This document shows positions 52,622 through 61,226 of a stretch of 61,410 nucleotides of DNA, piece after piece; within the stretch, counting starts at the first letter, position 1, and the number at the start of each line of letters is the position of its first letter. The notes under the pieces were generated by a model. It was given only the letters and a program-made list of their open reading frames with translations, was not told the DNA's origin and did not search any database. Source of the DNA: an uncultured Desulfobacterium sp. (GTDB taxonomy: Bacteria > Desulfobacterota > Desulfobacteria > Desulfobacterales > Desulfobacteraceae); assembly GCA_937124525.1 (NCBI GenBank), contig CAKZLA010000494.1:1-61410 (forward strand), given 5' to 3'. Made by a program: the position numbers and the translations under genes.

Positions 52622-53320
52622 TTACAAGGGAATAAAGTTATCCAGATGGGGTTTGATCTGCCTTGCAAATTCATTTAGCATTTCAAGCGTGGCCACTTCA
52701 TTGTCCGTCACCGGGGCAATCAACCGGACAAAGGAGCCATCCGTTCGCTGCCGGGTAATGGCATCAATGACCAGCCATATTTTTTGCATATATTCCGATG
52801 CAATGATCCGGCCCCGGGACTGAAACCAATACAACACCACCTGCCGGTCTCTTCCCTTTTCAAGCAGCAGCCGGGCTACTTTGGACGGTCCATCCTCACC
52901 CTTGAATTGAACAGATTCCCGGGTGGTTTCAAGGATATGCCATCCGGCACCGGGCATGCAGTTTTTTGGGGAATGAATCAGATCCCCTTCTTTTTGACTC
53001 TGGTAAAAGCCCACATAAAGATTGACGCTTTTGCCCCGGGGATTGCGGTAAGTGCTAAGGACATAATCCTCCACCCCAAGGATATTATATATATTTAAAT
53101 CCAGGTTCGACCTTGTCCCCTGCCATGTGTCAATGCTCATTGGAAATTGGGCAAAGGGCCGGTTGGGATAAATGCTTTCCGAGCGGCTCAGCACTTGGGT
53201 TGCCAGGGCGGTGACGGTCAGAATCAATACAGCTATAATTGTACGGGTTAAAGACAATTTATATTCTCCATGATCCGAAATATGGCCCTGTTTATCATTT
53301 CTGGCGTTGGGTTGACCCAC
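52622..53320 (-). CDS. epsI: Exosortase-associated EpsI-family protein
   Basis: A 232-aa protein. One N-terminal membrane helix (LTRTIIAVLILTVTALATQV, about 24-43) anchors a periplasmic domain of the EpsI/DUF3485 family. The typical segments are MSIDTWQGTRSNLDLNI, YVGFYQSQKEGDLIHSPKNC and MPGAGWHILE, with a conserved Cys and His. EpsI proteins accompany exosortases, often as a C-terminal fusion (family knowledge). Here the gene is separate, and a MITE abuts its stop codon. Confidence 0.88.
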   Translation of the reverse strand: MGQPNARNDKQGHISDHGEYKLSLTRTIIAVLILTVTALATQVLSRSESIYPNRPFAQFPMSIDTWQGTRSNLDLNIYNILGVEDYVLSTYRNPRGKSVNLYVGFYQSQKEGDLIHSPKNCMPGAGWHILETTRESVQFKGEDGPSKVARLLLEKGRDRQVVLYWFQSRGRIIASEYMQKIWLVIDAITRQRTDGSFVRLIAPVTDNEVATLEMLNEFARQIKPHLDNFIPL

Positions 53321-53412
53321 ATGGAACTGACAGCATCAATTGGTTTGCGGGCTTGATCACAACATCCGGCATTTGGGAATGAGTCAGGCCTGGGGGTGAG
53401 CCTGATTGAGAT

Positions 53413-54306
53413 TCATAATTTCTGAATTTTCAGAAAATCCGAGCAGGAAAGAAAATTGCAATGATGAAAAGATTTTATCAACGCTCTTAGTTTACTCTCT
53501 GTTTTTTCAAGATTGACATAATGCCTAAACCGGAATCCCGCCGAGGCCTGGCCCACCCGGGGTTGATCAGGATCTATTTCCCAGGGATGCATGTAAAAAA
53601 CAAAGGCATTTTCTGTTTTTAATACATGCTTGAGTCCCTGCTTAAAAAAAGAAAATGGTAACAGGCGGAAATATCCCCCTCCCCCCAGGGGAAAGGTTTT
53701 GTCCTTAAACACAAAATTGCTCACCGGAATTTCCTGAAAGGCATCTGAGAATTCAATGGTAATGCCGTTGCGCTTTTTGCCTGCAACGTCAATGGAGCCA
53801 TACCTGCCATGAGCATCAAAGGAATTATAACTTGAATCATAGACATAACCGGTCTCTTCAATGAGGGATAGAATTCCATTGTTGATGGCAAAACTGGGGG
53901 CCCGGTAGCCCTTTACCCGATTTCCGGTGATGTCTTCAAGGATTTTCCGGCTGCGAATCAGATCTTTCAGGAGGTACTTCCGTGAAACATTGGTGCAAAG
54001 ATCATGGCTAAATCCATGGGAGGCCACCTCGTGACCCCGGCGTTGGATTTCTTTCACAAGTTTTGGCAGGCGAACGGCAATCCACCCTAATATAAAGAAA
54101 GTGGCACGCACCCTCACCCCGGGAATACTGTCAAAAAGATCCATGAGGCGATGGCAGTTTTTTTCCACCCGCAGTTCACGGGTGTCCCAGGACCCATGGG
54201 CAATCCAGGGCTTGAAATTTTCCACCTGGAACCAGTCTTCCACATCCACTGTGATCAGAATTGAGAATGCCTGGTTGTTTGCCATGTTATTTTGTATTTC
54301 ATCCAT
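53413..54306 (-). CDS. XrtA-locus polysaccharide deacetylase
   Basis: A 297-aa NodB-like carbohydrate esterase with a DUF3473 C-terminal part. The metal-binding motifs are TVDVEDWFQVENF near the start (catalytic Asp and metal Asp) and HEVASHGFSHD (His-x3-His, about 91-101); RAPSF follows at about 136. The C-terminal half has FPLGGGGYFRLLPF and FYMHPWEID. It removes acyl groups from a polysaccharide at the cell surface or in the cytoplasm. It lies between the outer-membrane barrel and epsI genes and starts 14 bp from the former's stop. Confidence 0.92.
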   Translation of the reverse strand: MDEIQNNMANNQAFSILITVDVEDWFQVENFKPWIAHGSWDTRELRVEKNCHRLMDLFDSIPGVRVRATFFILGWIAVRLPKLVKEIQRRGHEVASHGFSHDLCTNVSRKYLLKDLIRSRKILEDITGNRVKGYRAPSFAINNGILSLIEETGYVYDSSYNSFDAHGRYGSIDVAGKKRNGITIEFSDAFQEIPVSNFVFKDKTFPLGGGGYFRLLPFSFFKQGLKHVLKTENAFVFYMHPWEIDPDQPRVGQASAGFRFRHYVNLEKTESKLRALIKSFHHCNFLSCSDFLKIQKL

Positions 54307-54319
54307 GATTCAGTTTTGC

Positions 54320-55756
54320 CTAATTCAAACCATAAATGCGTTCTTCAACATTTTCCCGGGTGGGACCAGGGCCTTTCCCTGCCAAGCCAAAGGCCGGATG
54401 AAGCCGGAAAGTGACAGTGCCCCGGTGCTCCTGGTAATCCTCCCGCAAATCGCTGTCGGTGCGGTAATCTTCGTAGGTGTAGGTAAATTCAAGTGTTCCC
54501 CAGTACCAGGGAGACCAGGAAAGTCCAGTGGAAGCGTCCAGGATACTATCGGTACGATCCACGTCGGGTTCAGTGAATTCATCCTGGGTCCAGGCACCGC
54601 TTAAATTCCAAGACAAAGCTTCCATAACATCCCAGTTTAAAAGGAATCCACTGCGATACTGGACCTGGAAGCCCAGATCCGCACCTTCTTCACTGCTGGG
54701 ATAAATGGCGCTGGACGCTGTTAAAATCACATTGGCATGGCGGGAAAAGTCCACTTGTTTGAATACATTTGCATCCACAAAAAGACGCCCGTTGTTTTTA
54801 TTTTCCCATTCCTGGTAAAGATATCCCAGCCCCAGAGAGACCCCGGAATCCTCTGTGACATCCCAGTCAAATCCCATGGAGGGCAGGTAGCTGTTTTCCC
54901 TGTTGCCGTCTCTCTTTGTGTAAATATGTTTATATTGTGAATAGAATTTGAAATGGGAATCAATGCAGCGGATGAGACGAAATGTGCCTGTGCCGGAATT
55001 TACATCATAGTTTAAAATATCATAATTTATTTTTTCATATGTTACAGAAAGATCCGTTCCCCAGCAGGGATTTATCCAGTATGACACGGATATCCCCGGG
55101 GACCAGGAATCATAATCCTCATCAACCGGGGGCTCATAATCCACTGAGCTATAATCCAGAGAGAGGCTCAGCTGATTATTATAACCAAATTGGTGAGTCA
55201 CAGCCACAGATCCACCATAATCGGTTTGCTCCCGGTAGGTGCCGGTGGTTTTACGACGATCAAAGGCGTTGGCATAATCCAGATTGATTTCACCATTGGT
55301 TTTTTTGGAAATGGCCATGGTGGTGCCAAAGTTTCCACTGGTTCGCCAGGCCTCATTGTCCACATCATTATCATGACCGTCATAGTTGACACTCAGATTC
55401 ATGGCCACCCTGGGGGATGCCTGGATATCTGCCATTATAGATGCGTTGTGATGTAGAGAATCACCGTCCTCATCATTGGACTCACGATCAATGAATTCTG
55501 GGGTGTAATTCAGATCCACGCTGGCATTTTTCTGGACAAAGCGCAGCGAAAGTGCTGAACCATAAACCATATAATGCGTTTCGTTTTTGTTGGACTTTGT
55601 CTGATCTTCATTGTCGGTGTAGTTGCCGGATACATACAGCACCGGATGAAATTCTGCTTTCATGCCAGCACCTACTTCCACGGGCATAACGCAGAATAAA
55701 ATAAAAAGCAGGACTGCCAGAAGACATATGGAATCCATTCGAATCAATCTATGCAT
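54320..55756 (-). CDS. PEP-CTERM-locus outer-membrane beta-barrel protein
   Basis: A 478-aa exported protein. The signal peptide is SICLLAVLLFILFCVMPVEVGA. The rest is a regular series of amphipathic beta strands with aromatic ends (for example LSLSLDYSSVDYEP, GVSLGLGYLYQEWENKN, GTLEFTYTYEDYRTD), as in the TIGR03016-type barrel proteins of XrtA loci. It may form the outer-membrane pore or a partner for polysaccharide export. It lies between the exporter and deacetylase genes. Confidence 0.85.
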   Translation of the reverse strand: MHRLIRMDSICLLAVLLFILFCVMPVEVGAGMKAEFHPVLYVSGNYTDNEDQTKSNKNETHYMVYGSALSLRFVQKNASVDLNYTPEFIDRESNDEDGDSLHHNASIMADIQASPRVAMNLSVNYDGHDNDVDNEAWRTSGNFGTTMAISKKTNGEINLDYANAFDRRKTTGTYREQTDYGGSVAVTHQFGYNNQLSLSLDYSSVDYEPPVDEDYDSWSPGISVSYWINPCWGTDLSVTYEKINYDILNYDVNSGTGTFRLIRCIDSHFKFYSQYKHIYTKRDGNRENSYLPSMGFDWDVTEDSGVSLGLGYLYQEWENKNNGRLFVDANVFKQVDFSRHANVILTASSAIYPSSEEGADLGFQVQYRSGFLLNWDVMEALSWNLSGAWTQDEFTEPDVDRTDSILDASTGLSWSPWYWGTLEFTYTYEDYRTDSDLREDYQEHRGTVTFRLHPAFGLAGKGPGPTRENVEERIYGLN

Positions 55757-55791
55757 TTAAAAGAATTCTCCTGAAATGGTTCATATTATCA

Positions 55792-56373
55792 TCAAGGCAC
55801 AACAATGGTGTCATCTGCCTGGATGAGGAAATTATTATCCGAACTTTTTCCCTTGAGAATATCTTTATATTTAATCCGAAATATTTTTTCCTTGCCGCTC
55901 ACCTGTCGAATAAGCAAAATTTCGTTTTTAGATGCCCATTCGGTGAAACCGCCGGCAACGGCAAAGGCTTGCATCACAGTCATTTTTTTTTCAATGGGAT
56001 ATTCCCCCACCCGTTTGACTTCTCCCAGGACATAATATCGTCGACTCACTGCCTGCAACAGCATCACAGTGACAATGGGTGACTCCACATAGCCTGCCAA
56101 TCGGCTTTCCAGTTCTTTTTTTAGAGCCATGGTGGAAAGGCCGGCAGCTTTTATATCGTTGACCAGTGGGAACGTTATTTTGCCATCCAGGCGCACCGCT
56201 GCCACGTCCACTGAAAGATCCGGTTCCTTCCATGTGAAAATTCGCAAGACATCGCCATTTCCAATGATGTAGTCCGTGTTCATGGCTTTTTGGGGGTTAG
56301 CCAGTGCGCCGTGGCTTGTCAGCAGTATACAGCACAGCATTCCTGCAATGAGCCACCTGTGTTTATATCTCAT
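55792..56373 (-). CDS. Polysaccharide export protein (Wza type)
   Basis: A 193-aa periplasmic/outer-membrane protein. The signal peptide is LIAGMLCCILLTSHGALA. The Wza domain starts YIIGNGDVLRIFTWKEPDLS and includes GKITFPLVNDIKAAGLSTMALKK; an SLBB domain follows (YYVLGEVKRVGEYPIEKKMT, VMQAFAVAGGFTEWA). It ends QADDTIVVP. It forms the export channel for the exopolysaccharide. It is short for Wza, as usual in XrtA loci. The gap to the kinase gene upstream (56374-57313) is filled with repeats. Confidence 0.92.
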   Translation of the reverse strand: MRYKHRWLIAGMLCCILLTSHGALANPQKAMNTDYIIGNGDVLRIFTWKEPDLSVDVAAVRLDGKITFPLVNDIKAAGLSTMALKKELESRLAGYVESPIVTVMLLQAVSRRYYVLGEVKRVGEYPIEKKMTVMQAFAVAGGFTEWASKNEILLIRQVSGKEKIFRIKYKDILKGKSSDNNFLIQADDTIVVP

Positions 56374-56446
56374 CTTATTTCTCCGATCACGGTATTGGGT
56401 GAGTCGATTATTTGACTTTGGTATTTTTCACATTGCCTTAAACATA

Positions 56447-56499
56447 GTTGACACTTTTTTGAGGAGATTTTCAGAAATTAAGGGGAATGCTGTGACAAC
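56447..56499. repeat. Small inverted repeat, copy 2 (GTTGACA family)
   Basis: GTTGACACTTTTTTGAGGAG followed by CAGAAATTAAGGGGA matches the element at 1017-1076; the right end TGTGACAAC is diverged. Confidence 0.6.
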
Positions 56500-56865
56500 A
56501 TCAAGCATTGGATGAAGTATCCCGAATCGTTTTCCCAAAAGCATAAAACCATTTTGGATGGTCCACAAGATGCTTGACTTTTTAGGGTCGGTTTCACAAT
56601 GCACAGCTCCGCCCCTTAAGTTACACTTGATGATTACAACATCTATAAAAAATTAGCAAGAATTCCCCCTGATGTCTTTAACAGGGGCTGAGTACTTGTT
56701 TAGGAATTTTTCTTAAATAATTTGCCTATTTCAGAACACACGTTGCTCTCCCACTACTGCTTTGATTATAAATCAATGGGCAGTGCGATTCTATAGTTAC
56801 AATAAATCGCCTTGTTGTGATGCTTTTTATTGCTCGATTGTTAATCAATCTGGTGTTCGATATCT

Positions 56866-57001
56866 CTCAAGAGTCATAAGTTCTCATAACTTGTTGAAAT
56901 TATTAGGCCAGAATAAGTGCTTTTTTAAAACTCAGATCGAATGATTTCATTCGGTTATCCAAATTCAGACCAAGGCATAACGAGAACTTATGACTGACGA
57001 G
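56866..57001. mobile_element. MITE, 136-bp family, copy 2
   Basis: Left end CTC…GTCATAAGTTCTCATAACT and right end ACGAGAACTTATGACTGACG are inverted copies. Length and the start of the interior (TTGAAATTATTA) agree with the element at 52172-52307. Apart from this and the GTTGACA repeat, 56374-57313 shows no gene. Confidence 0.78.
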
Positions 57002-57313
57002 GATATCTGTTAAAGAGCTTTATTTGAGCGCATTCTATTTTGAATTGATCAGAAAGAGTCAAAATCATAATCAAAGTAGTAGCGGGAGAGCTCCGAACAC
57101 ACTACCGTTGAAGGAAAGAGTGTTCCCAATTTTTAAATAGGTATGTTATTTCGGACTCATTCCTTAATGATTCAGCTTTGTGGTCTGTTTTTGGGATTAG
57201 GGCTGGCGAGAAGATTATTCTTCCTCTCCTCCTTCCTATCCATAGTATTCTCTCAATAAAATCTGTGCAATGCCCCCTTCCCAGAGTGGTCTTGTGACCA
57301 GCACATAATTTAG

Positions 57314-58216
57314 TTATCCATAGTGGTATGTTTTTGATTTTTCAGCATAATTTTTTACCACTCCAAGAATTTTCTTCCTGCCATAGGTTTCCACAATTTC
57401 CTTGAGAGCATTTTTTTTTGAATAACCGGTTTTGACAACAATGACAATGCCATCCACTTGGCGTGCCAGTGCACTGGCTTCAGCAGTGACGTCCGGGGGC
57501 GGTGCGTCAATGATAATATATCTGTCTGGATATCTGGACCTCACCTCCTGGAGTAATCTTCTCATCTGATCCGAAGATATAAGCTCAGAAGGATTTGGGG
57601 GCGGGATACCGCAGGGTAGAAGGGTCAATTTTTCTATGGTTGTTCTTCTAAGGAGAGAAGCAAGGGGAGTGCCCCGGGTGAGGTATTCCGTGAGACCTGG
57701 AGTATTGTCTGGAAATTTGAATATCCGGTGGAGGGTGGGGAGTCTAAGGTCGCAGTCCATTAGTAGGACATACTCGTCAATGCCCTTGGCAATGCTGGTG
57801 GCAAGATTGGCTGCCACAAAGGATTTACCTTCCCCCGGGGCACTGCTGGTGATCATGATGGTCCGGGGCGGTGTGCCGCTGTCCGGGAACATGATGGCGG
57901 TTTTCAACATGCGAAATTGCTCTGCCTCGGGGGAGTGGGGCCTGTGATAAGCCACCACAGACCCATGGGGCTCCGGTGGTTGGATCATTTTCCCAGGGTG
58001 TTGTGGGGTGGTTGAAGCTTTATTCATCAATGACGGTGGAGCCTGGGGTAAATCCCTTGGAAAAATATTTTTCCGGGTCACTCCAGGCTGTTGTCCGGGG
58101 GGGGGGATGGCAGGAGTTCCTATCTTTCCGGACACGCTTGCATTGGGAGGGCTTTGTCTTGATTTACCAGAAATATTTTGTTTTGATTTTTCCAGTGCTT
58201 TGGATATTTTTCCCAA
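57314..58216 (-). CDS. XrtA-associated tyrosine autokinase (CpsD/CapB type)
   Basis: A 300-aa cytoplasmic BY-kinase. After a Pro-rich N-terminal part (about 1-90) comes EAEQFRMLKTAIMF, Walker A ITSSAPGEGKSFVAANLATS (about 122-141), Walker A' VLLMDCDLRLPTLHRIF and Walker B YIIIDAPPPDVTAEA. The C-terminal Tyr cluster of classic BY-kinases is reduced to a KTYHYG end. It works with the chain-length protein encoded just upstream to control polymer length (family knowledge). Spacing to that gene is about 150 bp. Confidence 0.92.
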   Translation of the reverse strand: MGKISKALEKSKQNISGKSRQSPPNASVSGKIGTPAIPPPGQQPGVTRKNIFPRDLPQAPPSLMNKASTTPQHPGKMIQPPEPHGSVVAYHRPHSPEAEQFRMLKTAIMFPDSGTPPRTIMITSSAPGEGKSFVAANLATSIAKGIDEYVLLMDCDLRLPTLHRIFKFPDNTPGLTEYLTRGTPLASLLRRTTIEKLTLLPCGIPPPNPSELISSDQMRRLLQEVRSRYPDRYIIIDAPPPDVTAEASALARQVDGIVIVVKTGYSKKNALKEIVETYGRKKILGVVKNYAEKSKTYHYG

Positions 58217-58370
58217 AAGAACCTTTCCCCTTTTTAACTAACAATACCTTCGCCAAATTCAAGATCTATCTAAAACTTGGTAATAATAGTACTGTATATT
58301 GTGTCAATATGGGTGACCTACTCACCATATGTATGTTGAAATATAAGCCAGAATAAAATTGGTGAAGGCA

Positions 58371-60014
58371 TTAACTAAGGTGGTTCATTATTTGATCCAC
58401 CCCTTTGATATTAACAAAGGCAAATCCAGCCAGCAGAAACAGCACATATCCTGCCATTAATATAAATCCCACAAGTTCCAGTCGATTGCGCAGGCGATCT
58501 TTTTTTTTTTTAAGTGGGGGGACACTGGCCAGGATGGGCAGCCCCAGATTTTCTTCAATGTCTTCATCCCGGCGGATCGTATTGTCAAGAAATATCAACA
58601 AGAAGATAATGCCACCACTGGTACCCATGCCAGCTGCGGTGGAAAAAACAAAGAGTTTTTTTACATCCGGGGAGATGGGACGCTGGGGGAGCCTGGCCGG
58701 GTCCAGAATACGAAATTGCTCTCCCTTTTGTTTTTTTTCCATGTTAACTGAAAGTTCTGCCTCCAGTCTTCTGTCCATCAGGGAGCTGTATATTTCCTGG
58801 ATATTGCCGTAATCCCTTTCCAGGGCTCTTAACTCCTGCTCCCGGCGGGGGGTTTCATCCACCCGTCGCTGGTATAGTTTCATGCGGGCTTTTATATCGG
58901 TGATTTCCCGTTGAATCTGTGCCGCTTCATTTTCATGCTGATTCAATTGAAGGCTGTACTGGATATTTGTCCCCGTGGCCGACGCATGGTTTTGTCCCCT
59001 GGTTGCGTTTTCCGTTTTTTCCGATATTGTTTTTTCCAAACCCGCGGGTGCTTCGGTTTCTTCAAGACGTTTGAGTCGGGCAATGGTGGTACGTTTTTTT
59101 ATCACATCCGGATGCTTGTCCGTATAGCGCAGCAGTAATTCTTCCAGCTCAAATTCTGCCCGGGCCAGACGGGTGGCAGTATCAGACATAAGGGACTGGG
59201 TTTCCCCGGAAGAGATGATCATCTGGCGGGCCATGGCATCCTTGGCCTGGGATTTGGACTCCTGTAGCTGAACCATCTGGGCCTTGAAAGTGGCAATGCT
59301 GTTGCGTATCTCCCGGAGCATGGTTTGGCGATCGGTGAGTTGTTGCTGTAATCTGTCCATGGTTCTGAGGTTGGACTCTAACTCATCGGGCAGTCCCCCC
59401 ATGTATTTTGATCGATACTCAGACAGAATTTGCTCTTTTTCCACCAGTTTTTTTCGGGTTTTCTTTAGTTCAGAATCCAGAAATTCGCTGGTACCCACGG
59501 CCTGGGCTTCCCTGAGTTTAAGATTTTCATCCATGTAGAGTCCTGCCAGGGTATTGGTGATGTTCATCACCCTTTCAGGATGGGTGCCTTTGTAAGTAAT
59601 GGTAAAGGCATCAGTGCCTTTACGAGCCCGGGTGAGGTTTACATGTATCCGTTTTTGGAGGTTTTTGATTTTATCTTCCAGGAACCACTTGCGCTTTCCT
59701 TGTTCCTGGAACAGTCCGAACTGACCAATGATTTTTTCCAGATTACTCTGGCTTAAAATCTGCTGGGAAATGGTATTAATGCGATCATCAATACCAGTGG
59801 TGACAATGGATTTTACATAGCTTCCCGGTACCTTCTGGGCTTGGACCAGGATGGTGGTGGATGCCGAATATACCCGGGGGATGGTCAAGGCCAGATAGAG
59901 TCCCACAGTGAGGGTAATACACAAGGGGATTACCACCAACCATCTGTACCGCAACAAAATTCCAATGATTTCATCTGGTTTTATGGGGGAGTTATTTGGT
60001 GGTGGAATGGCCAT
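58371..60014 (-). CDS. XrtA-locus polysaccharide chain-length determinant (Wzz/GNVR)
   Basis: A 547-aa inner-membrane protein. It has one helix near each end (LVVIPLCITLTVGLYLALTI about 30-49; LVGFILMAGYVLFLLAGFAF about 515-534), an N-terminal Wzz domain (RVYSASTTILVQAQKVPGSY), long coiled-coil segments (about 170-420) and a GNVR-type region (LERDYGNIQEIYSSLMDRRL). QFRILDPARLPQRPISPDVK precedes a further helix. It controls export polymer length together with the kinase. It is the first gene of the EPS run in this window. Confidence 0.92.
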   Translation of the reverse strand: MAIPPPNNSPIKPDEIIGILLRYRWLVVIPLCITLTVGLYLALTIPRVYSASTTILVQAQKVPGSYVKSIVTTGIDDRINTISQQILSQSNLEKIIGQFGLFQEQGKRKWFLEDKIKNLQKRIHVNLTRARKGTDAFTITYKGTHPERVMNITNTLAGLYMDENLKLREAQAVGTSEFLDSELKKTRKKLVEKEQILSEYRSKYMGGLPDELESNLRTMDRLQQQLTDRQTMLREIRNSIATFKAQMVQLQESKSQAKDAMARQMIISSGETQSLMSDTATRLARAEFELEELLLRYTDKHPDVIKKRTTIARLKRLEETEAPAGLEKTISEKTENATRGQNHASATGTNIQYSLQLNQHENEAAQIQREITDIKARMKLYQRRVDETPRREQELRALERDYGNIQEIYSSLMDRRLEAELSVNMEKKQKGEQFRILDPARLPQRPISPDVKKLFVFSTAAGMGTSGGIIFLLIFLDNTIRRDEDIEENLGLPILASVPPLKKKKDRLRNRLELVGFILMAGYVLFLLAGFAFVNIKGVDQIMNHLS

Positions 60015-60201
60015 GTCGTCCTTGTGTCAAGGAGGGTAAACTCATTATTGTCATTAAAATGCTTGTATTGGTTTCCGGGAGGGTATCCCAGAGGGGGTCC
60101 TATTTTTGTTGTTGATACTTTTGTCTGAAACTTTATGATGATATGTGCGGAGGCACAAGGATACTGTTAAAAGCTTCAAACTTCAATGACATAAGTCAGA
60201 C

Positions 60202-60660
60202 TTAATAATTTTTCTTTTCTCGATCCAGATCCCGCTGCATGTCCCGATCTTTGATTGTATTTCTCTTATCGTAGAGTTTTTTACCCTTGGCAAGGCCAAG
60301 TTGCACTTTTATTTTACCATTTTTGAAGTAAATTTTCAGCGGAATAATGGTAAATCCCCGTTCATTGATTTTAACGGTGAGTTTATTGATTTCCCGGCGA
60401 TGGAGCAACAGTTTTCGGGTGCGCATGGCGTCGTGATTGTCATAATAGGCGTGCTTGTAAGGGGAAATGTGAAGTTGCCGGAGAAACACCTCACCGTTTT
60501 TAATGTCTGCATAGGAATCTTTGATATTGACTCTGCCCTCCCGGATGGATTTTACCTCGGTGCCCACCAATACAATGCCAGCCTCCACCTCATCGGAAAT
60601 ATGGTATTCATGCCGTGCCTTACGATTGTTTGCAATAATTTTTATGTGATCAGATTCCAT
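60202..60660 (-). CDS. smpB: SsrA-binding protein
   Basis: A 152-aa protein of normal SmpB length. It begins IKIIANNRKARHEYHI, includes GIVLVGTEVKSIREGRVNIK, DSYA, the RKLLLHRREINKL block and the C-terminal LAKGKKLYDKRNTIKDRD, RDLDREK. SmpB delivers tmRNA to stalled ribosomes in trans-translation. No tmRNA gene was recognised next to it in the window. It is transcribed in the same direction as the EPS genes but separated from them by about 190 bp. Confidence 0.97.
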   Translation of the reverse strand: MESDHIKIIANNRKARHEYHISDEVEAGIVLVGTEVKSIREGRVNIKDSYADIKNGEVFLRQLHISPYKHAYYDNHDAMRTRKLLLHRREINKLTVKINERGFTIIPLKIYFKNGKIKVQLGLAKGKKLYDKRNTIKDRDMQRDLDREKKNY

Positions 60661-60849
60661 TTGTTTAACGACCTGTCTGAATTTTTTTATTAATTTTGCT
60701 ACGCTGGGTTACAATAATTTTTTTATTAAAAGCTCTGCGCCTGTGTTCATCATCAGCCATTTGAAATTTTGGTTTCCGGGATGGTTCGGAGCCTTCCTGG
60801 ATTCTGAGCCAAATTTAGAAGGGCTGGTCCATCAGGGATGGAAACTGTC

Positions 60850-60976
60850 GGGCTTGATCATAACTTCGGCCACTTTGAACCGAATTTTTTAAATACAGAA
60901 ATAGATCTTATCATGACAGAGAGGTGAAGACGGTATAAATTCAGCAACCGGATGAGTGGCCCATCTTATGATCAAC
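60850..60976. mobile_element. MITE-like element, about 127 bp, copy 2
   Basis: GGGCTTGATCATAACTTCGG at the left end and GTGGCCCATCTTATGATCAA at the right end match the element at 18178-18305. TATGATCAAC is repeated directly after the right end. It separates smpB from the ptsI fragment. Confidence 0.7.
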
Positions 60977-60992
60977 TATGATCAACCCCAAA

Positions 60993-61226
60993 CTATTCAA
61001 GGATATCCTTGTATGTTGCCTGGATAAATCGGTATATTTCTTCGGTGTTATCCATGCTAAGCACTGTTTTTGCTGTTTTGCAGACATCCTGGTAATTGAG
61101 CTTTCGGATTACCTGTTTAATCACGGGAATGGAGCCGGGGTTCATGGAAAGCTCGGTGAAGCCCAACCCCATGAGCACCGGCACATTAACAGGGTCTCCG
61201 GCCATTTCCCCACAGATGGTGACAAT
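60993..61226 (-). pseudogene. ptsI: Phosphoenolpyruvate-protein phosphotransferase, C-terminal fragment
   Basis: About 78 codons match the very C-terminus of PTS Enzyme I: VTICGEMAGDPVNVPVLMGL, then GFTELSMNPGSIPVIKQVIR and KLNYQDVC to the end. ICGEMAGD contains the conserved Cys that acts as proton donor in the PEP-binding domain. The remaining roughly 500 residues should lie upstream on the minus strand (beyond 61226) but are absent. The sequence there codes for something else on the plus strand. Whether this is a real rearrangement or an assembly join cannot be told. Confidence 0.75.

Noticed and set aside
60015..60201. tmRNA gene near smpB
   Set aside because: No tRNA-Ala-like ends or tag-coding sequence could be recognised.
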